Below are positions 36,801 through 44,503 of a stretch of DNA of 54,043 bases, in pieces. Origin of the DNA: Anaerobiospirillum succiniciproducens DSM 6400 (GTDB lineage: Bacteria > Pseudomonadota > Gammaproteobacteria > Enterobacterales > Succinivibrionaceae); contig NZ_AXWV01000026.1 of assembly GCF_000482845.1 (NCBI RefSeq), positions 1 through 54,043 of the forward strand, read 5' to 3'. The notes below the pieces were generated by a model that worked only from the letters and a program-made list of their open reading frames with translations, had not been told where the DNA came from and did not search any database. The first letter of the stretch is position 1. Each line of letters opens with the position of its first letter. Made by a program: the position numbers and the translations under genes.

Positions 36801-37566
36801 CGGTCTGTCAGTAAGCTCAGTTGGTGGCGATATGCTGCAAGTTGAAGTTATCGCTAATGAGGGTAAGGGTACGCACCTGCTCACTGGTCAGCTTGGCTCA
36901 GTGATGAAGGAGTCTGTCTTTGCTGCTATTGCTTGGGTTCGCTCCCACGCACGTGAGTTCTCCTTAGCTCCAGACTTCTATCAAAGTGTTGACCTTAACG
37001 TTCACTTCCCTGAGGGTGCTATCAAGAAAGATGGTCCATCAGCAGGTAGTGCTACCACCACCGCTATTGTGTCTGCTTTAACCGGCAACCCAGTGCGCTC
37101 TGATGTGGCTATGACTGGTGAAATCACACTGCGAGGTGACGTGCTGGCCATCGGTGGTCTTAAGGAGAAGCTCCTTGCTGCACTGCGTGGTGGTGTTAAG
37201 ACTGTATGTATTCCATTTGATAACAAGAAAGATCTGTGGGATATCCCTGAGAACGTAACTAAGGGTCTTAAGATCGTTCCAGTTAAGACTATCGATGAAG
37301 TGCTCGATATTGCCCTTGAGAGCAATCCACGTAAGTTCAAGCCAACTACTCCAGAGGATTGGACCTTAAGTGGCTATGAAAAGCGTGAGGCACAACGTAA
37401 ATTGCGTGCCGAAGCTGAAGAGCGCAAGTACGCTATGGAGATCAAAGACTCCTCCGAGATCGCTGTTGGTGAAATTCACAACAACAAGGACGAAGAGGAA
37501 ACTCCAAAGCCAACTCGCCGCCGTCGTCGCGACGATGCCCAAAAGCGTCTTGAGATCGTGCAGTAA
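33826..37566 (+). CDS. lon: Lon protease with a long Lys/Ala/Ser-rich N-terminal extension
   Basis: ATP-dependent AAA+ serine protease. The core is complete: LON substrate domain from about residue 385 (FPLITLRSIVITPS), Walker A GPPGIGKT near 745, Walker B LFLLDEIDKI, catalytic Ser near 1071 in KDGPSAGS and Lys near 1112 in GGLKEKLLAA. Standard Lon has about 780-820 residues; this one has 1246. The extra 385 N-terminal residues are low-complexity: 1-235 is Lys/Ala/Ser/Thr with histone H1-like repeats (KSAASKSAATKASASKTAAT), 235-385 is acidic/charged. A short basic C-terminal tail is also present (PTRRRRRDDAQKRLEIVQ). The ATG at 33826 has a poor ribosome-binding site, so an internal start cannot be excluded, but the frame is open throughout. 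Confidence 0.95.
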   Translation: MVRAKKANSSVKADIEQKDKVSKSGATKAAATTSSSKRTVRNKTTLASATTTKSNSMASSKNTNAKTKAPASASSDKKEANAKAEAAAKTSKASATKARASSSRTSSTKVASATKDSSTLKSTASASKSSSSKSAKSAAAKSAASKSAATKASASKTAATKSAASKTAAKGTTSAKSKAASEAKSASVKSVSKRAVTDSAAKSASSKNVKASTKEAAPQESVTKSQVKSTVKSAAMAEDRIARDPVAEENVSADQVKGATLTKNEAQEAEAAAINAFLQRRKNKANEEAQAKVDEEQEVAAAVHETVEETKEDKAALVTDADATDSSKVETQENTVKSKRAKRSSTKQSDSDDLSADKEKDVSADKNTSTSDYEVVTDNEGNTRTAKFPLITLRSIVITPSANVQLIAARENTVLTLQEALKSDKNIAVFTQLADSDVRPTKDELGRVGVVAKVLSAAYNDKEQYRATIRGYERVVISRIIDDPADQVRHVEVKFLKEVEVDPVIEKRYIDALRNALDNALEVQKHGGRNIIEKNIPSELIVAVRELAVLGQLADGLAQILNLPFFDKKYILETLNPVARAKAVIAFLNNFSYKAEVDKKIAEDARAAMDRSQRDFYLNEQLKAIKRELNIQVDDSNDLEEYRNKVANLDAPVEVINRLQKEISRLAIMPLNTGENSMVRNYIDTLLSIPWSKSTEINKELAKARDVLEQEHYGLKKVKDRILEFLAVQSRREQTDTHGQILCLMGPPGIGKTSLAASIAKATGRKYVRVALGGMYDESEIRGHRRTYIGAMPGRIIQGMIKCEVNNPLFLLDEIDKISTNTYHGDISAALLEVLDPEQNSTFSDNYVDLEYDLSKVLFIATANSYNIPPALSDRMEIIDLSSYTADEKFHIAREHLLPKQLRRNGLSEDEFDISDAGLKQLIVHYTMEAGVRALERIIAELCRKVVKELMLNPPKTPKKTVLGVKEIEKLIGPKRYDYTSKLKDNRVGVVNGLSVSSVGGDMLQVEVIANEGKGTHLLTGQLGSVMKESVFAAIAWVRSHAREFSLAPDFYQSVDLNVHFPEGAIKKDGPSAGSATTTAIVSALTGNPVRSDVAMTGEITLRGDVLAIGGLKEKLLAALRGGVKTVCIPFDNKKDLWDIPENVTKGLKIVPVKTIDEVLDIALESNPRKFKPTTPEDWTLSGYEKREAQRKLRAEAEERKYAMEIKDSSEIAVGEIHNNKDEEETPKPTRRRRRDDAQKRLEIVQ
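34190..34345 (+). repeat. DNA-level repeats encoding the Lys/Ala/Ser-rich Lon extension
   Basis: Short degenerate units such as AAGAGCGCTGCTAGCAAGA and GCAGCTACCAAG recur with 12-18 bp periods. Each encodes (A/S)-K-(S/T)-A-A-type residues. The repeats suggest expansion by slippage or unequal recombination. Confidence 0.6.
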
Positions 37567-37759
37567 TTTACGCACACAAGCCAAGTTCTTTTGAACTTGG
37601 CCAAGCCCCATTAAGTACCAAAGAGCAATTAACAGCAATGCTCCACGCTATACAAGAGCATTGCTAAGAGAGCTTAAGAGCAAAGCCAAGCCTTGCATGA
37701 GCAACACCACAAGCAAGGCTAGAGCAATTAACAGCATTGCTCTAAAGCTTAGTTGGCAC
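37567..37759. other. lon downstream spacer with hairpins and a 22-bp direct repeat
   Basis: CCAAGTTC/GAACTTGG (37581-37600) is a hairpin without a T tract. AGAGCAATTAACAGC, followed by a TGCTC variant, occurs at 37622 and again at 37721. Confidence 0.6.
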
Positions 37760-37787
37760 AAAAAAGGCAGCGTCAGCTGCCTTTTTT
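37760..37787 (+). terminator. Rho-independent terminator, usable in both directions
   Basis: AAAAGGCAGC, loop GTCA and GCTGCCTTTTTT form a clean hairpin with a T tract on the plus strand and one on the minus strand. It lies about 195 bp after lon. Confidence 0.85.
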
Positions 37788-37881
37788 CATCGAGATCTAA
37801 AAGTTTCGTGCAAGATCCTTGCGTTTTGGGCTATAACGTTTAGGGTGAGTAATATCTTGAGTAGTCGAGGTTATAAGCAGT

Positions 37882-39681
37882 ATGTTGGATAAAAGTGTTG
37901 TCGAAAAAGCACGTCAAATGTACCAATCTGGATATTATACTTACGCTCAAATTGCCGAGACTCTTGATATCTCACGTAGCAGCGTCTACTCCTTTTGCAA
38001 GGATCTCGTCAAGACAAGAGGACGTAACAGCAAAGAAAGCAGCGGCCCTACAACTGTGGTTGCAGTGCATGAGCAATCTTCTCATGATAATACTCATGAA
38101 TTGACTAACACTTGTGCATCTGTTGCTAACATTGCTAAGAATGCGCCCAACGCAAATAGTACAGCTAACAGTGATTGCCAAGATGACGAGTCTCAAGCTA
38201 GCACTAAAGATAAGAGCTCAATTTTAGAGCCTACGCCGTCTTCAACGGTAGCATCAAAAGCATCATCACATTCATCTTCAAATCCACCATCAAAAGCCTC
38301 ATCAAATCCATCATCTACGCCATCTGTTAACTCAGACAGTGAAGATGTAAGTATTAAGTTTGGATCTTATGCGCTCATAAGCAAAGCTATATACGACCTT
38401 AGGTTGGACAAAACGTTAAAGAGCGCCATCAAGCTTGCTCATCTTGAGAGCAAGGTGCATGTGGAAACTCTTATTGATTTAGCTTGCTATAGTATCTTTA
38501 TTGCTGATGGAAAGGCTCTTAGCTTAGAGCAATATGCCGCTGACCACTGCTTATTTAACCAGGACCAAAAATTTCCTGGAGAAAGTGACTTAGCACAACT
38601 GCTTGATGGCCCTTTATTTAATCTGCAGCATGCCTTAAGCGAAACACTCTTTAAGACATTTGAAAAATCAGATGAGCTGATAATTACATACGATTTATCA
38701 GATAGTTTACAGACCTCTGGCAACCTCAACATTATCAATGGCAGATCGTTTCGTTCAGCCTCTACTTTAGATGGTTTTTATGTAGCTCAGGCTCGCAGGG
38801 CTTATGATGGCATGCCTTTTACCTTTGAGCTTATCAAAGAGTCATTGCCAAGCTTAAAAAGCCTAAGTGAGTTTGACAACACACTTCCTGATGACACTGA
38901 TGACAGGCATACCGTCTTTTTAGATAAGGGTACATTCACAGACAGCTTTATTAATGACCTTGAGCATCGTGGTTTCAATGTAGTCTTATATTGCGATGGC
39001 AGAAGTGCTGTTATCACTAAGCTTGTTAATGAGCATGGAATGGAACTGTCAAGCTCTGCGCAAATGCTTAGTGAAAAAGCACCATTAATTTCAGGAAAGA
39101 CCATCAAGGGTAAGTTTTTAGGCAAAGAGCGTTACATGCACTTTTTCTATGATAGAGGTGCTAGCACTCCGTCTATAAGCTTTAATAATCAGGTAAAAGT
39201 TAAGAGTGGCAATCAAATTAATGATACGCTTAAAGATAAGTTACATGCCTTTAGCTGTATTGCTACCACTGAACTAATGGATGCTGCTCAAGCCTACGAT
39301 CGCTATAGCGCACTGACTAAAACTCAAAGTTTGTTAAAAGTACCAAGCAACATAAATAAGCAAAGCCTACGCTACAACGACATTGCTCAGTTACTAACTG
39401 GTTCGTGTGTAGTACGCTTCATTAGCTCTGTACTGCAAGCTTATATCAATAGCAAACTAGCTCTTGATCCTGATAAAACCGATAATCATGAGCAAAGCCT
39501 AAGTACACTGTCAGCTTTAGAGCACTTAGACAAGATTAGGCTCATTAGTGGAGGCGATTTAGTACCTTTAAAGCTAGCAACTCCGTTCGACCAACACTCA
39601 CAGCACATCCTCAAGTGCTTTGATATTGATCCTACATTTGTTGCTAATTTGGCAGACTCGCTCTGCACTCAAGCAGACTAA
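37882..39681 (+). CDS. HTH-linker protein with transposase-like domain lacking the catalytic Glu (copy A)
   Basis: Protein of 599 residues. Residues 1-42 are a helix-turn-helix (MLDKSVVEKARQMYQSGYYT, then IAETLDISRSSVYSFCKDL). About 50-155 is a disordered Ser/Asn-rich linker. The remainder resembles IS4/IS1634-type transposases: LIDLACYSIFIADGKALSLE matches the region before the catalytic core of the 587-residue transposase at 42369. The two catalytic Asp are D271 (YDLSDSLQ) and D348 (VFLDKGTF), 77 apart. At the position of the catalytic Glu stands Q482 (LTKTQSLL). The protein at 48986 has the same spacing and the same Gln, so this is not random decay. I infer a DNA-binding, non-transposing derivative. 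GAGG lies 14 bases before the ATG. Confidence 0.65.
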   Translation: MLDKSVVEKARQMYQSGYYTYAQIAETLDISRSSVYSFCKDLVKTRGRNSKESSGPTTVVAVHEQSSHDNTHELTNTCASVANIAKNAPNANSTANSDCQDDESQASTKDKSSILEPTPSSTVASKASSHSSSNPPSKASSNPSSTPSVNSDSEDVSIKFGSYALISKAIYDLRLDKTLKSAIKLAHLESKVHVETLIDLACYSIFIADGKALSLEQYAADHCLFNQDQKFPGESDLAQLLDGPLFNLQHALSETLFKTFEKSDELIITYDLSDSLQTSGNLNIINGRSFRSASTLDGFYVAQARRAYDGMPFTFELIKESLPSLKSLSEFDNTLPDDTDDRHTVFLDKGTFTDSFINDLEHRGFNVVLYCDGRSAVITKLVNEHGMELSSSAQMLSEKAPLISGKTIKGKFLGKERYMHFFYDRGASTPSISFNNQVKVKSGNQINDTLKDKLHAFSCIATTELMDAAQAYDRYSALTKTQSLLKVPSNINKQSLRYNDIAQLLTGSCVVRFISSVLQAYINSKLALDPDKTDNHEQSLSTLSALEHLDKIRLISGGDLVPLKLATPFDQHSQHILKCFDIDPTFVANLADSLCTQAD

Positions 39682-39732
39682 GACTTGGAAAAGCAATGCT
39701 ATCTACCAAGCATTAAGCGTAGGCACTAATAG

Positions 39733-39824
39733 TGGCACTCACGATACCGTCTGCCTCGGCATCGCAAGGTAGTGACCATGGCACTGACGATACCGTCTGC
39801 CTCGACAGCACAAGGTACTAGAGG
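39733..39824. repeat. 46-bp tandem repeat, two copies
   Basis: Copies start TGGCACT(C/G)ACGATACCGTC at 39733 and 39779, and both continue CTGCCTCG and CAAGGTA. They lie between the converging ends of the genes at 37882 and 39881. Confidence 0.85.
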
Positions 39825-39880
39825 CGGCCTAAGAGCTATCTATGTAGCCTATAGTGATAGGTAGCGGTGTTGTTAGAACT

Positions 39881-42157
39881 CTATGCCTTGCTCTCAGAGG
39901 CCAACTCGTAGCTGCTAAGTGTGTTTAAGAACTCATCCATCTCACTTATAGTTGTTCTATGCTTGTTCTTTTTACTTATGTGTGAAGTATTATTAACATT
40001 TTGTAGCGCTGTTAAGATAGCCGCACAGATGCTGTCTGGTTCAAATGAACCCTCGCTGTGTACGGGGGCCTTGAGTGCCTTAGCTTGATCTTTAACAAGC
40101 TTTTCAAATTTGAGCTCTAATGGACTTTTTTCCCTGAGCACTTCTAAGTAGTTTCTGTTGCGTAAAATATGGCCTTTGGCAAAACGAGACCACTCAGGAC
40201 CTAGCTTTTTTAATGTGTCTTTAGCCTCATCATAAATATAGTTAAGTTTGAGATCATCATCAGCTATATCGCTTATCAGATCATCATCCTCTGCCTCTCT
40301 TCGTTCGATTATTGCTAGCTTTAAAGCAACTTTTACTGAGCTAAGGCAGCATGCCATGGCAGCAAGTGTAGTTACATACGGGCTAACAGCAAAACCATCG
40401 TTCTTAAAGTTACGCAGAGTAATCTTGGTGTCAGTATTGATCTCAATGTGGTGACCTAAAGCGATTAAGGTCATTAATAGCACATTAGATAAGAAGACAA
40501 AGCCTTTAGTAGCGCCCTCACAATTTGAGTAGTATGCTGGGAGTTTGAGTTTAGTAGATGCCAAGTCATGCCAACGTTTTTGGAACTTGTCAAAGTTAAG
40601 CATGAGTGGATAGAGCGCTTCTAAAGTCAGAGGATTATCTAACTTAGATTGAGCTACAACAAAAGCAGTCTCAGATATAGATAATCTCTTTATTTCATCA
40701 TCATTAATGGCAAATTGTATATCGAGACTCCAAGAGCCGTGCTCGTTTTGATAGATCTTGGGATCACCACCATCTTTGGCCATAGCCTGACAGTACTTCA
40801 GTTGTCTTAATAAATCCTTTAGATGCCTGTAGGCATAACCTTCGCTCTCATGGCTATTGTATTTGCTGATGTATTGTTGATATACGATAGTCTCTGCGCG
40901 CGCTTTATCTAAAATTTTGTCACAGTACTGAACAACAAGCGTTTTGTCAGCCAGAACTGATAAATCTAGAGCACTATCCTCGTCCTCATCATCATAATAA
41001 TGATCATAATTAAACCAAGACTTATTTTTAGTCGGCAGTGTTCTTCTATATGTAGAATGAAATCCATAAGCTACCTCTTTGTCCTGCTTATCTTTAACAG
41101 GTTGAAAGTATTTAGTATCAACATGCACAAGATCGAGGTGTAAGGGGCTATTTTTTTGCATCCTGCAAATGAGGTTAAGACCTTCACTGTTGATGTTTTC
41201 AATTAACGCATTAGAGATAAGCTGGCCATCAATAATGACGTTCTGAATGTCAGGATATTGTTCTAACACACGACGCAGGTGATTCCAGACAAATACTTTT
41301 ATCTCAGTGCGATTACGCGGTGTAGTAGTAGATACATCGTAGGCTAAAGGTATTCCGGTAGCTGCATCACAGATAAACTCGTAGCTTTCATCATCATTAT
41401 AGTCAACACTGAACAGTCTACGTGGTACGGTAACAATAAAGACAGATGTGACTTTGTGATTAGGTGCAATACTGGCGATTATTTGTTTGGACAGAGCAGT
41501 GTAAAGACCATCAAGATCCTTATGCTTACCAAGCTCAGCAAATGCTAGAGAACTAGTGCACTCATTGAATAAGAGATAGTCTTGAGCGCGATTAAGCTTG
41601 ATAAGGGCAGGGTAAAAGATATTTAAGCGCGGGCTTGATAACTCCTTAGGATATGACTTGCACTGTTCATGCATGGCGCTGTACATGTCAAAAAGAGCTT
41701 TGGCAATCAAGACATCAGTGTTAAGTCCAACTGTTTGTTTTTGGCCAAGGATATCCACTAATTTCTTGATAATCCCAAAGCGGTCAAGAGCGCCACTAAG
41801 TAGAGTTAAGAAGTCTAAATCGTACTCTTTATTAAGCGCACCTTTGTCCAAAGTAATGAAATTGTATAGATCTTGAACACGGACAAAGGCATTCTTATCG
41901 CAAAAATAGCTTCTTGTGTAGAAATCAAATCTAGTTAGATCAGAGGCGCTAAGCCCCATAGTGACAAAGCTTTCAAGCATGCAAAGATTGTAGATGTCGC
42001 GTATAGCGACTTTTTCTTTAAGGGAGCTGACTTTAAACTTGCTGTAGTCTTTGCCAACAGTGCTTGCAAATTGAGCAAACAAGGGAAATTTAAAGCTGCT
42101 TAAAAGCTCAACCAGAGCATTGTCTAAAAGAACTTCATCACTGTCTACTTTAGCCAT
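39881..42157 (-). CDS. Large diverged transposase-like protein, copy 1 (758 aa)
   Basis: Not recognised outright. Several stretches line up by eye with the 587-residue transposase next to it: LSGALDRFGIIKKLVDILGQ with its HELGIVSLL region; FICDAATGIPLAYDVSTTT to QNVIIDGQLISNALI with its central core; and LNFDKFQKRWHDL with its RDSFEKIF. On that alignment D310 (IIDGQ) is the second catalytic Asp, the first is Val (VTVPRR, about 244), and the Glu is Gln (Q526), so it should be inactive. It shares FVWNHLRRVLEQYPDIQ-like and GPEWSRFAKGHILR-like segments with the protein at 44504 (LLRKHYPTV, GYEWERFLSGEVIR). A charged insertion (YDHYYDDEDEDSALD) and a helical C-terminus are extra. The frame is intact. 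Confidence 0.55.
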   Translation of the reverse strand: MAKVDSDEVLLDNALVELLSSFKFPLFAQFASTVGKDYSKFKVSSLKEKVAIRDIYNLCMLESFVTMGLSASDLTRFDFYTRSYFCDKNAFVRVQDLYNFITLDKGALNKEYDLDFLTLLSGALDRFGIIKKLVDILGQKQTVGLNTDVLIAKALFDMYSAMHEQCKSYPKELSSPRLNIFYPALIKLNRAQDYLLFNECTSSLAFAELGKHKDLDGLYTALSKQIIASIAPNHKVTSVFIVTVPRRLFSVDYNDDESYEFICDAATGIPLAYDVSTTTPRNRTEIKVFVWNHLRRVLEQYPDIQNVIIDGQLISNALIENINSEGLNLICRMQKNSPLHLDLVHVDTKYFQPVKDKQDKEVAYGFHSTYRRTLPTKNKSWFNYDHYYDDEDEDSALDLSVLADKTLVVQYCDKILDKARAETIVYQQYISKYNSHESEGYAYRHLKDLLRQLKYCQAMAKDGGDPKIYQNEHGSWSLDIQFAINDDEIKRLSISETAFVVAQSKLDNPLTLEALYPLMLNFDKFQKRWHDLASTKLKLPAYYSNCEGATKGFVFLSNVLLMTLIALGHHIEINTDTKITLRNFKNDGFAVSPYVTTLAAMACCLSSVKVALKLAIIERREAEDDDLISDIADDDLKLNYIYDEAKDTLKKLGPEWSRFAKGHILRNRNYLEVLREKSPLELKFEKLVKDQAKALKAPVHSEGSFEPDSICAAILTALQNVNNTSHISKKNKHRTTISEMDEFLNTLSSYELASESKA

Positions 42158-42368
42158 TTAATCTTTAGCCCCACAAATTGTTGCCTGAACACTAGCCTAT
42201 CTAATCTACCATCATAGGCCTTAGTTAGCACTTGTTTACGCGCAATAAGCTTGTTTTATTGCAACTACAGCTTGCGCGCAAAATGTTTACGACTTTGCAT
42301 ACAAGGATCCCTTTAACCCATGGATATGTGTACATGCCAAGCTTGTGAATTGATGTAGCTTAGCTAAA

Positions 42369-44132
42369 CTATCTATCATGGGATGACTTGTCAGAACCAT
42401 CTTCTAGCTTATCTGTAGCATTAATAGGCAGATCGTTTTCATACTCTATTGATGCTGCCGATAGCCTAGATAAAAGCTTAGAGACCATATTGTTAAGCTC
42501 TATCTCGCTTACACCAAAATAGCTAAAAATCTGCATGGTTGTTCGCGATAAGCCATTTTGAAGAGTGTATCTGCCATTAGGTTTAAGAGAAATAGCTTTG
42601 ACTCTATCAAGAACAATTAAAGTATCAGGAACGTTATGTACAACCATGCAACCTTTCACTCTGATAGATGCATCTTGAATAAGAGAGTAGAGTCTAGATC
42701 GTGCGATAAGAGCGATAAACTCGATAAACATCTTGGTTCTAAGCGCTTGAGTAGAGCGAACAACTGAGCTGTCTGAGCTTAAAAATGCCTTATCATCACA
42801 GAAGATTTTCTCAAAGCTATCACGTTTCTTGTATAGCAGGTAAGCCTCTTGTGCTGTCATCTTTTCAGATGTAATGATCGTGAAGTAACCTGCTCTTTTA
42901 AGCTCTGCTGTAATTGCGTCGTATTTGCGCTCGAAGAAGATTAGCTTGCCTGACTTATCTTTTTGTAGATCAAAATAAGGGTCAAAATCCTTGGTTGAGT
43001 CTAGGATTTTTCCTTTACATCTTCTTAGATGGACCTCTAGGTCTTCAATCTGCTTAGATAGCTTGTCACTTTCAGTATGAAGCTTTTGCGTTGAGCAGTA
43101 GACATGAAAGTATCGATCTTTACCAGCAAATTCTCTTTTCTCTGTGCATCCATACACTCCTGATGTGGTCTTAATAAGATACTTATGATCCATCTCAAAG
43201 CTGCCTCTGAGCTTATCGATGATTTCGCCTACAAGCTTCTTATTTCCTTTAACCATGAGGATAAAGTTGCACTTTGACTCATCAATGTATCGTATGTTGC
43301 CATCAAAGAAGAAACCTCTGTCTAATATGAAAGTTATCTTCTGATAGCCAAATTTAGTTGCCTTGTTTACTAGCTGTTCAAGCTGTGAAACGTCAGGTAT
43401 TGAGCCTTGATAACCATCGTAGAAGAGTGGCAGCATCTTATGAGCATCAAGTCCGATACCATAGTTCCCAATTGGGCTGTCAGCATTTGCTTTGGCATGA
43501 CCAAACTCTACGAAATCAATGTCACCAGCTTGGCAATTCTTATTTGAAGCGTCATATAAGATGAAAATCTCAGCACCATTCTTGTTCTGAGCGTTCCAAT
43601 CAACTATGTAGTTATATATCTGATCTTGTGAGGTATCTGATAAGAAACGACTGATAGTTTCGTCACTGACAATATGCTGATCCTCTCTAAATAGAGGGTG
43701 GGTGCGAGCATAGTCCTTAAAATGACATAAAGCCTTGTCCTCACAGATCATCATGAATGTGGCCAAATCAAGGACTAATGCAGACTTATCTAAGAAATGC
43801 TTTTGAAGAAGTGAGACTATTCCAAGCTCATGGAATACGCGCTGTATTAGCAAGAAAGCCCCAATATCTTGACTCATGCTGCGAGAGGGGTGCTGTTCTT
43901 TAACTATGACATCAGGGAGCTTCTCGTAAAAGTTATTGTTTGGATACATCTTGCCAGAATCGTCAGCACAGACTTTACCAATGGCTAAACGTACTGGAAC
44001 ACTGTACTTCTTTTCCTTGTTGTACTTATCGCCAACGTGCGCGTATACGTATTGGCTACCCTGAGCATTAGCCTTGGATAGGTAGTAGCGACAAGGAATA
44101 TCTGAAAGATTGACGGTTGACTTGTACAGCAT
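42369..44132 (-). CDS. IS4/IS1634-type DDE transposase, apparently intact
   Basis: Transposase of 587 residues from the ATG at 44132 (MLYKSTVNLSDIPCRYYL). Catalytic residues can be placed as D194 in FILYDASN, D271 in ILDRGFF and E441 in RDSFEKIF, all in an RNase H-like core. A coiled segment between D271 and E441 (SDKLSKQIEDLEVHLRRCKG) makes this interval 170 residues, against 130 in the protein at 51828. LDLATFMMICEDKALCHFKDYARTHPLFRED is the typical N-terminal region. It is probably the working enzyme of an insertion sequence, but I could not find inverted repeats or a target duplication by eye. It serves as reference for the degenerate relatives on both sides. Confidence 0.8.
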   Translation of the reverse strand: MLYKSTVNLSDIPCRYYLSKANAQGSQYVYAHVGDKYNKEKKYSVPVRLAIGKVCADDSGKMYPNNNFYEKLPDVIVKEQHPSRSMSQDIGAFLLIQRVFHELGIVSLLQKHFLDKSALVLDLATFMMICEDKALCHFKDYARTHPLFREDQHIVSDETISRFLSDTSQDQIYNYIVDWNAQNKNGAEIFILYDASNKNCQAGDIDFVEFGHAKANADSPIGNYGIGLDAHKMLPLFYDGYQGSIPDVSQLEQLVNKATKFGYQKITFILDRGFFFDGNIRYIDESKCNFILMVKGNKKLVGEIIDKLRGSFEMDHKYLIKTTSGVYGCTEKREFAGKDRYFHVYCSTQKLHTESDKLSKQIEDLEVHLRRCKGKILDSTKDFDPYFDLQKDKSGKLIFFERKYDAITAELKRAGYFTIITSEKMTAQEAYLLYKKRDSFEKIFCDDKAFLSSDSSVVRSTQALRTKMFIEFIALIARSRLYSLIQDASIRVKGCMVVHNVPDTLIVLDRVKAISLKPNGRYTLQNGLSRTTMQIFSYFGVSEIELNNMVSKLLSRLSAASIEYENDLPINATDKLEDGSDKSSHDR

Positions 44133-44503
44133 AAAAATCACCGCAAGTATGTAGTCGTATGATACAGCTCAATAATGAGGTAAAAGAAAGCACAAAATGG
44201 GCTAAATCATTAAAGAAATGAAGGCTTTGGTATTCTTTGAGCTATAAAAGTGAGTCAAAGCGCCATTTGTCTGCCTTGAGCATTAAAATGACGCAAACTT
44301 AAGCTTATTAGCATGCTCCTGATGCACTCTGACATTCATATTAATGTGGAGTGAGCCATAAGATAGGGTGATTAGCTCAAATTAGCACTGTGCCGACGCA
44401 AGATGTACCTTAGCAAGATGTATTTTAGCAAGATGTACCTTAGCAAGATGTACCTTGCGCCGTTGCATATTTAGCCAATGACACAATGCTAATCTAAGAG
44501 GCT
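44133..44503. other. Spacer with a 15-bp tandem array
   Basis: About 370 bp upstream of the transposase at 42369 and downstream of the gene at 44504. Apart from the tandem repeat at 44398-44457 nothing is recognisable, and no transposon end could be defined. Confidence 0.5.
44398..44457. repeat. 15-bp tandem repeat, four copies in exact register
   Basis: The unit GCAAGATGTACCTTA is repeated at 44398, 44413, 44428 and 44443. The second copy has two changes and the last one change. The sequences just outside (GCCGAC and GCGCCG) form a loose inverted pair. Confidence 0.95.

Noticed and set aside
42158..44503. Terminal inverted repeats of the intact transposase's element
   Set aside because: I compared both flanks by eye and found no convincing inverted pair or target duplication, so no mobile-element boundary is given.
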